Shown here piece by piece: positions 18,485 through 26,034 of a stretch of DNA of 27,489 nucleotides (positions are counted from its first letter, which is position 1; every line of letters begins with the position of its first letter). A program made the translations under genes and the position numbers. The stretch comes from CAZJCK01 sp964544635. GTDB lineage: Bacteria; Zixibacteria; MSB-5A5; GN15; FEB-12. Below the pieces are notes generated by a model. That model did no database searches. It saw only the letters and a program-made list of their open reading frames with translations, and was not told the DNA's origin. The DNA is taken from assembly GCA_964544635.1 (NCBI GenBank), contig CAZJCK010000047.1, positions 1 to 27,489 on the forward strand. The letters run 5' to 3'.

Positions 18485-19653
18485 CAGCAACTCCCCGAAT
18501 TAAGAGTAGTGGAGGAGCCGTCGGAAAAGTCGATGGTGATGTCAACACCACTCATGTCCACCGGGGAACCACCAACTGCATTCGACAAGAACTGTTCGAG
18601 TTTGACGGTCACGGTGCCACCGGCGGGGATAGTGACATGGCTGCTGAACGACGCCGTCTCGCCGGATCCGAGCCGGGGATGGACATTGGCCACTTGCGAT
18701 CCGTCGATCAATATTTTCTTGTAGTAGGCCTCCGGAGATGACCAGGTTGCGACCAGGCTGGATATCGTGATGTCGCCGCCGGTTGTATTTTCAATCTCGA
18801 AGGTAACATCCTTGCAGCCGCCGCTGCCGGTGTAGGCGGTACCGGTGACGTACACCAGCTCACTGCCGCCACCACCGCCGGAGGGAGCGTAGGTGAGGGT
18901 ATCGGACCAGTAATCGCCGGGCAGGCGATAGGTGCTATAGGCTGCGCTGCCGGGCGTGATCGCCACAAACCGCTGCAACGTGTCATTCTCAGGCTCATAG
19001 ATTATCGACAGGCTGTGGCTGCCGATGGGTACGTCACTCAGGCTGAAACTGCCATCCGGTCGCGGCTGAACGGTGCCGGTCGCCAGGCCACCGGTACCAT
19101 CGGGATACGTCAGTTGCACGGTCACCGAATCGGCATAGACACCGCCGGGCGGGCTGCCGTCGACATCGATGATGGCGCCGGACACCTCGTTACTGAGCAG
19201 CTCACTACTGCTGTTGGCGAGGCGTCGCGCAATGGTGGAACCGCCGCCGGTCGAGCTGATCTCGGTGCCGCCACTGTAATTGTAGGCGGTGCCCCACGAA
19301 TCGGTTTTGTAGTCCGACGCATCCTGCGAGATTTGGCTGCGAATGTACGGACCGTCCCAGGTAGCATATCCGGGATTGGTAACCAGGGCGTCGAGATCCG
19401 GCGGCATGGCGCCGACATCGCCGACATAGCCAAAGTCGCTGCGGGTACCGTTTGACTGCAACTCCTCGTTGCCGACAATAGCTTCGGCCAGTTGCTGCAA
19501 CTCACGCTTCGTTTCTTCGGTGCGGGCATTGTCCTGAAGCGAACTTCCCGACGACAGCGCCACGCCGATCAGGATGCCGGCGATGATAATCACCAGGATT
19601 ACTTCCGCGAGCGTGAATCCCCGGTCGTTGCGAAGGACGGCGACACCGCTCAT
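18484..19653 (-). CDS. Pseudopilin with C-terminal Ig/CBM-like domain, cassette gene 3
   Basis: The 389-residue product begins MSGVAVLRNDRG followed by FTLAEVILVIIIAG, a class III leader with Glu5. Then come the shared core (FGYVGDVGAMP, NPGYATWDGPYI, DSWGTAYNYSG...STGGG) and the regulatory-like beta-sandwich (DGSFSLSDVPIGSHSL, ITPGS). A Gly-rich linker (SGGGGGSE) leads to a C-terminal beta domain of about 120 residues with VTFEIENTTGGDITISSL, an arrangement like Ig or CBM2-type adhesive folds. Two cysteines, in GGCKD and at the very end (NSGSC), could form a disulfide that closes this domain. Its ATG overlaps the previous stop by 4 bases, and GGAG lies 8 bases upstream. Confidence 0.85.
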   Translation of the reverse strand: MSGVAVLRNDRGFTLAEVILVIIIAGILIGVALSSGSSLQDNARTEETKRELQQLAEAIVGNEELQSNGTRSDFGYVGDVGAMPPDLDALVTNPGYATWDGPYIRSQISQDASDYKTDSWGTAYNYSGGTEISSTGGGSTIARRLANSSSELLSNEVSGAIIDVDGSPPGGVYADSVTVQLTYPDGTGGLATGTVQPRPDGSFSLSDVPIGSHSLSIIYEPENDTLQRFVAITPGSAAYSTYRLPGDYWSDTLTYAPSGGGGGSELVYVTGTAYTGSGGCKDVTFEIENTTGGDITISSLVATWSSPEAYYKKILIDGSQVANVHPRLGSGETASFSSHVTIPAGGTVTVKLEQFLSNAVGGSPVDMSGVDITIDFSDGSSTTLNSGSC

Positions 19654-20909
19654 GACTCATACTCCACTTCGACCCAGAGTTGCGTACACTTGCCGGGCTT
19701 GGCCGGGTTCATTCCCTTCAATTCAAGTCCTGCCTGCAGCGACACGATCTCCGGCCACGTCCATGCCGAACCGGTGAACGGGCTGGTCGACCAGGTCTCC
19801 GAGTAAGTTTCAAAACTGCCACCAATACTCTGCTCCGATCCCGATTCACTGCTGCCGCCGTATCGAATTACCAGTTTGACTGCTCCACTGTTGGTGTGGC
19901 GAGCGACACAGTAGACCGTTATCGAACTGATTGTTCCGGACGATACGCCCGGGTCGTCAAGCTGGTAGGTATCGGTCGCCCATGACGACGAGTTTCGGGT
20001 AACCGTACTGCCGTCACCGTCGCTGCTCGCTTCGCTCACCGCCTGCCAGTTGGTACCGGCGCCGGCGACACCGAGGTTGGTCATATCACCGTTCGCCATG
20101 GGACGGAGCAGCAGCGTATCGGTGCCGGTCGGCGTCGGCGGGGTGCTGCCACCGGCGTCAAAGTACGCTTCGGAGAAAAGGAACTGCTCGGCGGTCGACG
20201 GCTGCCGCGGTACCACCGTGATGTACCGTCGCAAGGTGTCGGCGTCGGGTGTGTAGATCACCTTGAGCAGGTGCACGCCGGCCGGCAGGCTGTCGAGAGT
20301 GAACGACCCGAGGGCATCGGGATGTTCGGTTCGAGTGGTGGTTGAACCGGCGCCATCGGGATAGACAACGACTATTTCAACCGAATCAAGAAAGTCGGCC
20401 CCTGGATTCCGGTGCAGCAGGTCCTTAACTACCCCGCTGTAGTTGTTGTAGAGGTAATGAGCGGGATTACTCGCTACCGTCTGCGTGATCGTCGTCCCTG
20501 AGCCGGTTGAGCTGATAGCGCTGCCGTCGAAAGTGTACGCGGCGCCCCATTCATCCTGAAGCGACGATGCGGCGTCGAATCCGTCCTCGATATACGGGCC
20601 GTCCCAGGTAGCATAGCCGGGGTTGGTAGTGAGTGCGTCGAGGGAGGTCGGCAGGGCGCCGACATCGCCGACAAAGCCGAAGTCGGAGCGGACACCGTCG
20701 ACGGTGACCGACGGATCACCGACTATACTGCGCGCCAGCATAGCCATCTCGCGCTCGGTGCGAGTCTGGCGGATATCGTCGACGGCGACCGTCATACTCT
20801 GCATCGTGACCGCCAGCACGATAGACACGATGATCAACAGCATGATCATCTCCACCAGGCTGAAGCCGCCTTGTTTGGTTAGTCGTTTGCGTATGATCCC
20901 CTGTGTCAT
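19650..20909 (-). CDS. Pseudopilin with large variable C-terminal domain, cassette gene 2
   Basis: The 419-residue product starts MTQGIIRKRLTKQGG followed by FSLVEMIMLLIIVS, again with Glu5. The shared core reads FGFVGDVGALP, NPGYATWDGPYIE, DEWGAAYTF and SSTGSGTT; the regulatory-like beta-sandwich ends at VVPRQP. After a Pro/Thr linker (STPPTPTG) a domain of about 170 residues begins with LLLRPMANGDMTNLG and contains WATDTYQLDD and ITVYCVARHTNSGAVKLVIRYGG. It resembles a beta-rich repeat domain seen in surface and phage-type proteins, but I cannot name it. GGGAG lies 8 bases before the ATG, which is 3 bases after the previous stop. Confidence 0.83.
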   Translation of the reverse strand: MTQGIIRKRLTKQGGFSLVEMIMLLIIVSIVLAVTMQSMTVAVDDIRQTRTEREMAMLARSIVGDPSVTVDGVRSDFGFVGDVGALPTSLDALTTNPGYATWDGPYIEDGFDAASSLQDEWGAAYTFDGSAISSTGSGTTITQTVASNPAHYLYNNYSGVVKDLLHRNPGADFLDSVEIVVVYPDGAGSTTTRTEHPDALGSFTLDSLPAGVHLLKVIYTPDADTLRRYITVVPRQPSTAEQFLFSEAYFDAGGSTPPTPTGTDTLLLRPMANGDMTNLGVAGAGTNWQAVSEASSDGDGSTVTRNSSSWATDTYQLDDPGVSSGTISSITVYCVARHTNSGAVKLVIRYGGSSESGSEQSIGGSFETYSETWSTSPFTGSAWTWPEIVSLQAGLELKGMNPAKPGKCTQLWVEVEYES

Positions 20910-20912
20910 AGA

Positions 20913-22229
20913 TCATGCTCCCGAGAATGTGATGATTACGTCGTCAATGTATATCCACGACGTTTCGTTGATCGTCGTCTTCTGGTTATTGTACAGGCCG
21001 ATGACTATGGTGTGTGCACCGGCGTTCAGTGCGACATCGACCGTGAAGGTCTGCCAGCCGGTCGTCAGGGCGCTGCCACCGGGGCCGTTGCCGACGATTT
21101 CATCGATGTAGTCATACGGCGGGTTGCCGTGCTGCGTGCCGTCGACGGTCATGAACGCGCGCGTGTATTCGTCCCCTTCATACTCCGAGGTCTGGTCGAG
21201 CTTGTAGCGGAAGAAGATGGTGACGGTCGAATCGACCGGCAGCGTGAAGGTCGCTTCCCACCCGGCCGACATGTCTTCGATGAACGCGTTGTCCTGCCCC
21301 GCGACTTCGGCCACCACGCCGCCGCCGGAGTAACCGTCGGACGGGCCATAGCTGCCATCGGCATAGTCTGGCTGCGAGGTGCCGAGAAAGGCGTCATCGG
21401 TGTAGGAAAAACCGTCTTCGTCGGAGTCAAACGTCGCCACCAGCAGGGTATCGCCATAGCCACCGGCGGCGCTGGAGTCATACCAGAGGTTGTCGTAATG
21501 GCGCAGGACAAAATGATTGTCGCTGCCCGGCTCGACGGCGACCCGGCGCGACAGCGAGTCGCCGTTCTGCAGGAACTCGACGACGATCTGTTGCTGGCCG
21601 ATCGGGACGCCGGTCCAGGCGACGAAACCGTCGGAGGCTGTCGTCTGGGTGTTGGTGGTAAAGCTGCCCGCGCCATTGGGGTAGCGCAGGCTGACCTCGA
21701 CCGAATCGCGATACGTTATGCCGGGCGGGGTTTCATCGAGGTCGAGTACGACGACTGTCACCCGGTTGTTCAACAGGTCGTCGGCGGATGCTGCGAAGCT
21801 GCGCGTCAGCGTTTCGCCGGAACCGGTCGATACCACCGAGGTCGGGTTGAGGGTGTAGCCCGCCCCCCAGCCGTCGATGGCGTATTCGCCGGCGCCCCCC
21901 CCAACCGAGGCGTAGAAATCGTCTCGGATATACGGGCCGTCCCAGGTCGCCAGGCCGGGGTTGGTGACGAGGTCGGACAGCGCCGACGGCAGTCCGCCGA
22001 CATCGCCGACATAGCCGAAATCGGTACGCTGGCCGCCGGAGCGCAACGCCGGGTTACCGGCGATAGCGTACGCCAGCTCGTCCATCTCGGCGATCGTCTC
22101 TTCGGTCCGGGCGATATCGGTGCCGGTCGACAGCGATTTCATGGCCACCGAGGCGATAACGCCGATGATGATGATCACGACGATCAGTTCGAACAGCGAA
22201 TAGCCGTATGTTGAGCTCAATTTGGTCAT
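20913..22229 (-). CDS. Pseudopilin with jelly-roll-like C-terminal domain, cassette gene 1
   Basis: This is the first gene of the cassette, 438 residues from ATG 22229 (MTKLSSTYG followed by YSLFELIVVIIIIG). Position +1 is Tyr rather than Phe, but Glu5 is kept. The core has FGYVGDVGGLP, NPGLATWDGPYI, DGWGAGYTL and STGSGETL, then the regulatory-like beta-sandwich ending in VEPGSDN. The C-terminal 200 residues (about 235-438) alternate acidic, Gly-rich and aromatic strands (AFIEDMSAGWEATFTLP, VTIFFRYKLD, WIYIDDVIITF), like carbohydrate-binding jelly rolls. An earlier ATG at 22277 would give a longer, basic leader; neither start has a good ribosome binding site. Confidence 0.82.
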   Translation of the reverse strand: MTKLSSTYGYSLFELIVVIIIIGVIASVAMKSLSTGTDIARTEETIAEMDELAYAIAGNPALRSGGQRTDFGYVGDVGGLPSALSDLVTNPGLATWDGPYIRDDFYASVGGGAGEYAIDGWGAGYTLNPTSVVSTGSGETLTRSFAASADDLLNNRVTVVVLDLDETPPGITYRDSVEVSLRYPNGAGSFTTNTQTTASDGFVAWTGVPIGQQQIVVEFLQNGDSLSRRVAVEPGSDNHFVLRHYDNLWYDSSAAGGYGDTLLVATFDSDEDGFSYTDDAFLGTSQPDYADGSYGPSDGYSGGGVVAEVAGQDNAFIEDMSAGWEATFTLPVDSTVTIFFRYKLDQTSEYEGDEYTRAFMTVDGTQHGNPPYDYIDEIVGNGPGGSALTTGWQTFTVDVALNAGAHTIVIGLYNNQKTTINETSWIYIDDVIITFSGA

Positions 22230-22784
22230 AGTTCGGCGGCTGGGCGGTTTCGCCCTTCTCTGCCTTATTATCGGCATATTGACGGTCTGGTTGAGAGGGG
22301 AGGGGAGGCATGATGGGGCGGACGAGACTTGTCGGTCGAAATCTCAATCGGCCGCAGGCGGAGCGAAGTTTCGACATTCGAGATATAAAGAGGGACGATA
22401 TCCCTCATCCGCCTGCCTGGTGCAGCCGACGGCCGCCATCGAGGGCGGCGTATGTCGGGCTACACGTCAATGACCAGGATTATGACCATAGCTCCTGCGG
22501 GAACATCCGTTCGGCTGTTGCGTTTCCGGTTGTGTAAGCAGTTTTGTCAAGTCATGTATGGTGTATGTGATGGGAGGACGGTTGAGTCTTGCCTCGGTGG
22601 TCAAGCCGAAAGTAACATTTCCCTTATTTCAGTCTGTTGAAAGATCTTGCTTCGATCAAGTGCCACACGATGATGTGAACCGACCGGTTGATCGCAACGG
22701 GACAGGCATCGTTTTGGTCCCTGGCTCGTCCCTTTCACCGCGACTGTGCGCCGAGCCGGTATGCCGACGGAGGACGGCCGGCGT
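22230..22784. other. Divergent intergenic region between the pseudopilin operon and the ATPase gene
   Basis: I see no convincing gene in these 555 bases. The region should carry promoters for both flanking transcripts, but no clear -35/-10 pair is visible on either strand. A purine-rich tract, GAGAGGGGAGGGGAGG, lies at 22293-22308, and a hairpin cluster lies at 22351-22461. Two small frames (22310-22537 and 22558-22788) cross it, and neither looks like a protein. Confidence 0.5.
22351..22461. repeat. Cluster of extragenic palindromes, copy 2
   Basis: Three structures lie close together. GCAGGCGGA (22354-22362) pairs with TCCGCCTGC (22408-22416). Inside it GAGGGA (22390-22395) pairs with TCCCTC (22401-22406). 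Next to it GCCGCC (22432-22437) pairs with GGCGGC (22444-22449) within an outer CCGAC/GTCGG stem (22426-22430, 22454-22458). The reverse complement of 22351-22361 is the same 11-base core found at 3413-3423. Confidence 0.5.
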
Positions 22785-25541
22785 ATGAGTGGCCATGGTC
22801 ACAACGGCATTTTACAGACGTATGACAAAGATGCGTCCTGGCATACTGTGGATGCTGATCGCAGTATGGAAATGCTCGAGGTGTCGCCGGACGGCTTGAG
22901 CAGCCAGGAGGCAGAGCGGCGACTGGAACACTTCGGACCAAACGAACTGCCGAAAAAGGAACCGCCTTCCTTACAGAAAGTGTTCGTCCACCAGTTTCGA
23001 AGCCCGCTGATTTACATTCTGATGATCGCAGGTGCGGTGTCGCTCGCCATCGGTGAAATGGCCGATGCCATCTTTATTTTCGGCGTGGTATTGCTCAATG
23101 CCGTAATCGGTACGTTTCAAGAATACAAGTCGGAACAGAGCGCGGCGGAACTTGAGAAGATGATGCAAACCACCGCGACCGTGCGTCGCGACGGAGATGA
23201 AAAAGAAATCGATACCAGCAACGTGGTGCTGGGCGATATCGTTATCCTCGCTTCGGGAGCACGGATTCCGGCTGATCTTCGAATTATCACCCAAAACAAC
23301 CTGTCGGTGGATGAGGCCCTGCTCACCGGAGAATCGGAGACCGTCAGCAAACAGAGCGACGCCCTAAAAGAGGATGATCTCGACGCTGCGGATCAGACCA
23401 GCATGGCTTTTGCGGGTACGACGGTAATGGCCGGTCGTGCCAAAGGGGTCTGCGTGCGGATCGGATTGGACACCGAATTGGGCAGGATCGCCGAAGTGGT
23501 AACCGGAGAGGAAACCGTCAAACCGCCACTTGTCATTCGCATGGATCAATTCGTCAAGCAGCTGAGCTTCGCTATTCTCGCAGCGGTAGTAGTTCTCTCG
23601 GCCGTTCTGGTATTGCAAGGGACGAACTGGATTGAGATGTTTTTCGTCGCCATCGCCCTGGCCGTGTCGGCCATCCCTGAAGGGCTTCCGGTCGGCACGA
23701 CGGTCGCATTGTCGGTTGGGTTGCGACGAATGGCCTCCCGAAAGGTCATCATACGGCGACTGGCGGCAGTCGAGGGACTGGGCAGCTGCACCTATATCAT
23801 CAGCGACAAGACCGGTACCCTGACCCTGAATCGCCAGACAGTCCGGCTACTCAGCCTGCCGGGCGAGGATGGATTCCGCCGGTACGAGGTGTCGGGCGAA
23901 CCCTATTCCGATGAAGGGAAGGTCTCATCTCTGGAAACAGACGACGAAGTCCCGGAAGAGCGACATGAACAGATTGCCGAACTGGCCCGAGCGGGGGTAT
24001 TGTCGAGCGAAGGACGACTCAGTCGCGACGACGACGAATGGAAGGGAGAGGGCGATCCGATCGATATCGGATTTCTGGCACTTGGGTACAAAGTCGATCA
24101 AGATCCCCAACAGTTGCGCGAAGAGTGCTCCGTCACTAATCGCATTCCCTATGAATCTGAGCACCAACTGGCGGCAGCCTTCTTCTCCTGCCATGAGCGA
24201 CATCGGGTAGCGGCGAAAGGAGCAGCCGAGGCAATTGTACGGCGCTGTGATACCATGTATCATCCGGACGGCGAGCGCGAACTGGTAGCGGACGAGATTA
24301 TTCGCGAGGCCAATGCGCTCGCCGAAAAGGGGTTTCGCGTTCTCGCGGTTGCGTCGGCCAGAACGCCGGAGCCGCAACAATCAGGAAAGGAGCTTACTCC
24401 CGATGATCTGCCGCCAATGACATTGCTGGGGCTGGTTGGATTTATCGATCCTCTCAGACCCGAAGTCAGGGGCGCCGTGCAGGAGTGCCGCAGCGCCGGG
24501 GTGAGAGTGGGAATGGTGACGGGCGATCATCCAAAAACCGCACTGAAGATAGCGAAGGACCTCGACATCGCCGAATCGGAGGACGATCTGCTGAGTGGCG
24601 CCGACTTGAAAGAAGATGATGCTGCCTTGCAGGAGCAAATCAAGTCGATCTCGGTGTTTGCACGCATCAACCCCCTCGGAAAAGTCCGCATCGTCGGAGC
24701 GCTTCGCAATGAAGGGAATTTTGTAGCTGTCACCGGCGACGGCGTGAATGATGCTCCGGCCCTGCGAAAGGCACACATCGGCATCGCCATGGGTTCCGGG
24801 ACCGACGTGACCAAGCAGACCGGCTCGATAATCATTACGGACGACAATTTTGCCTCTATTGTAAACGGTATCGAAGAAGGCCGGCGTGCCTACCAGAATT
24901 TCCGTAAGGTTACGTATCTTCTGGTTTCGACCGGAGCCGCCGAAGTCATATTCATGTTGCTGGCGCTCACTCTCGGGCTGCCCCTGCCGCTGGTGGCGGT
25001 ACAATTACTCTGGCTTAACCTGGTCACCAACGGCATTCAGGATGTGGCGCTGGCCTTCGAGCGAGGTGAACCCGGCATCATGAAGCAACCGCCGCGGGAC
25101 CCCGACGAACCGATTTTCAATCGACTGATGATCCAGCAAACCCTGGTCAACGGAGGCACTATCGCGCTGGTATCTCTTGGTCTTTGGGCATACCTGATGA
25201 ACCAGAACATGCCGGTAGCCGAGGCCCGCAACCATGTCCTGTTGCTTATGGTGTTCTTCGAAAACTTCCATGCCTTCAACTGCCGTTCGGAAACGGAGTC
25301 TGTTTTCCGGATACCACTGAAAAACAACCTGCTGCTGGTGTTCGCGGTTCCATTGGTGTTGGGTCTCCACGTTGCGTCGATGCATCTGCCGTTTATCGGC
25401 GATGTCCTGGGAATGGAACCTGTGTCCCTGACGACCGCACTCATGCTTTTCGCACTCGCTTCGACAGTTCTGCTTGCCAGCGAAGTGTTTAAGTACATCA
25501 AACGTCGCGGATTGAGGCGGTATCAGGAAGCCGGTAAATGA
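22785..25541 (+). CDS. P2-type cation-transporting P-type ATPase
   Basis: This is a P-type ATPase of 918 residues with the layout of the Ca2+/Na+/H+ (P2/P3) group. It has an N-terminal cation-ATPase domain (about residues 15-90), the actuator motif TGES at 181-184, the phosphorylation site Asp341 in DKTGTLT, KGAAE in the nucleotide domain, GDGVNDAPAL with Asp652 and Asp656, and a C-terminal helix bundle. Helix 4 keeps PEGLP with Glu299. In helix 5 Glu720 is kept but the SERCA Asn768 position is Gly717; in helix 6 Asn745 and Thr748 are kept but the Asp800 position is Asn749 (NLVTNGIQD). The transported ion is therefore uncertain. GGAGG (22769-22773) supports ATG 22785; upstream in-frame GTG 22746 and ATG 22761 lack support. 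It stands alone in its transcript. Confidence 0.93.
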   Translation: MSGHGHNGILQTYDKDASWHTVDADRSMEMLEVSPDGLSSQEAERRLEHFGPNELPKKEPPSLQKVFVHQFRSPLIYILMIAGAVSLAIGEMADAIFIFGVVLLNAVIGTFQEYKSEQSAAELEKMMQTTATVRRDGDEKEIDTSNVVLGDIVILASGARIPADLRIITQNNLSVDEALLTGESETVSKQSDALKEDDLDAADQTSMAFAGTTVMAGRAKGVCVRIGLDTELGRIAEVVTGEETVKPPLVIRMDQFVKQLSFAILAAVVVLSAVLVLQGTNWIEMFFVAIALAVSAIPEGLPVGTTVALSVGLRRMASRKVIIRRLAAVEGLGSCTYIISDKTGTLTLNRQTVRLLSLPGEDGFRRYEVSGEPYSDEGKVSSLETDDEVPEERHEQIAELARAGVLSSEGRLSRDDDEWKGEGDPIDIGFLALGYKVDQDPQQLREECSVTNRIPYESEHQLAAAFFSCHERHRVAAKGAAEAIVRRCDTMYHPDGERELVADEIIREANALAEKGFRVLAVASARTPEPQQSGKELTPDDLPPMTLLGLVGFIDPLRPEVRGAVQECRSAGVRVGMVTGDHPKTALKIAKDLDIAESEDDLLSGADLKEDDAALQEQIKSISVFARINPLGKVRIVGALRNEGNFVAVTGDGVNDAPALRKAHIGIAMGSGTDVTKQTGSIIITDDNFASIVNGIEEGRRAYQNFRKVTYLLVSTGAAEVIFMLLALTLGLPLPLVAVQLLWLNLVTNGIQDVALAFERGEPGIMKQPPRDPDEPIFNRLMIQQTLVNGGTIALVSLGLWAYLMNQNMPVAEARNHVLLLMVFFENFHAFNCRSETESVFRIPLKNNLLLVFAVPLVLGLHVASMHLPFIGDVLGMEPVSLTTALMLFALASTVLLASEVFKYIKRRGLRRYQEAGK

Positions 25542-26034
25542 GCTTTTTAACACCGCGCGGTGGGGCAGGTGCTCGCAACCTGACACCGCTGCCGGCATAT
25601 CGATAACGAAGAATACCTTGACAATCGGGGGATTATAGGCCAATGTCGTTATGTGGCGAAATAACGAAATTGGTCTGGCCGAAATAATAGTCGAGTTAGT
25701 ATAAGTAAATGGAATAACAAGACTCCCATCGTCAATCTTTGCACCGTCTCTCTCGAAGGTGCCAAGACCCAAATGGCCCCTGGCCCTTAAAACGGCCCAC
25801 GACGGAGAATCCGCAACTGCAGTCGGCGCCATTGAAGTACAAAATTCTCATCGATATCGGTGCCGCGGCATCGTTGCAATCGTCAACCTGCACATTGGTG
25901 GGGACTAAACGAGCGAACCAGGCGGCGGCGACAAACAACCAGTCGTTGCTTTAGTGCGACGGACTTATTACAGAACTGAGAGGTTTTATGTTTGAACAAG
26001 CAATGTTATACCCAACCAGACCTGGAGGCTCTTC
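25542..26034. other. Gene-free stretch downstream of the ATPase gene
   Basis: I see no gene here. It is more AT-rich than its surroundings in the first part (about 25615-25720) and contains a large palindrome at 25640-25673. A CACCGCGCGGTG palindrome lies at 25551-25562. The last 60 bases lead into the lipoprotein gene and its ribosome binding site. Small frames on both strands at 25732-25954 are not protein-like. Confidence 0.5.
25640..25673. promoter_or_regulatory. Large operator-like palindrome, possibly over a promoter
   Basis: CCAAT (25640-25644) pairs with ATTGG (25669-25673), and CGTTAT (25647-25652) pairs with ATAACG (25661-25666), leaving a 2-base mismatch between the arms and an 8-base centre. 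TTGACA lies just upstream at 25618-25623. On the minus strand TATAAT lies at 25637-25632, with a weak TTCGCC box 17 bases before it inside the palindrome. It could be a dimeric repressor site or an RNA stem. Confidence 0.4.

Noticed and set aside
21012..22214. Long plus-strand reading frame (400 codons)
   Set aside because: It is antisense to pseudopilin 1, whose leader and core are recognisable; the plus-strand product has no signal, helix or motif that makes sense.
22310..22537. 75-codon plus frame preceded by a strong GGGGAGG
   Set aside because: The ribosome-binding-site match is part of a purine-rich tract, and the frame runs through the hairpin cluster; the product has no protein-like features.
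22558..22788. 76-codon plus frame before the ATPase gene
   Set aside because: It overlaps the ATPase ribosome binding site and start, and its composition is not protein-like.
25551..25562. CACCGCGCGGTG palindrome as a terminator for the ATPase gene
   Set aside because: The T-run comes before the stem on the plus strand, and there is no loop, so it does not fit an intrinsic terminator.
25732..25954. Small frames on both strands in the gap after the ATPase gene
   Set aside because: Neither has a ribosome binding site or recognisable sequence, and they overlap each other on opposite strands.
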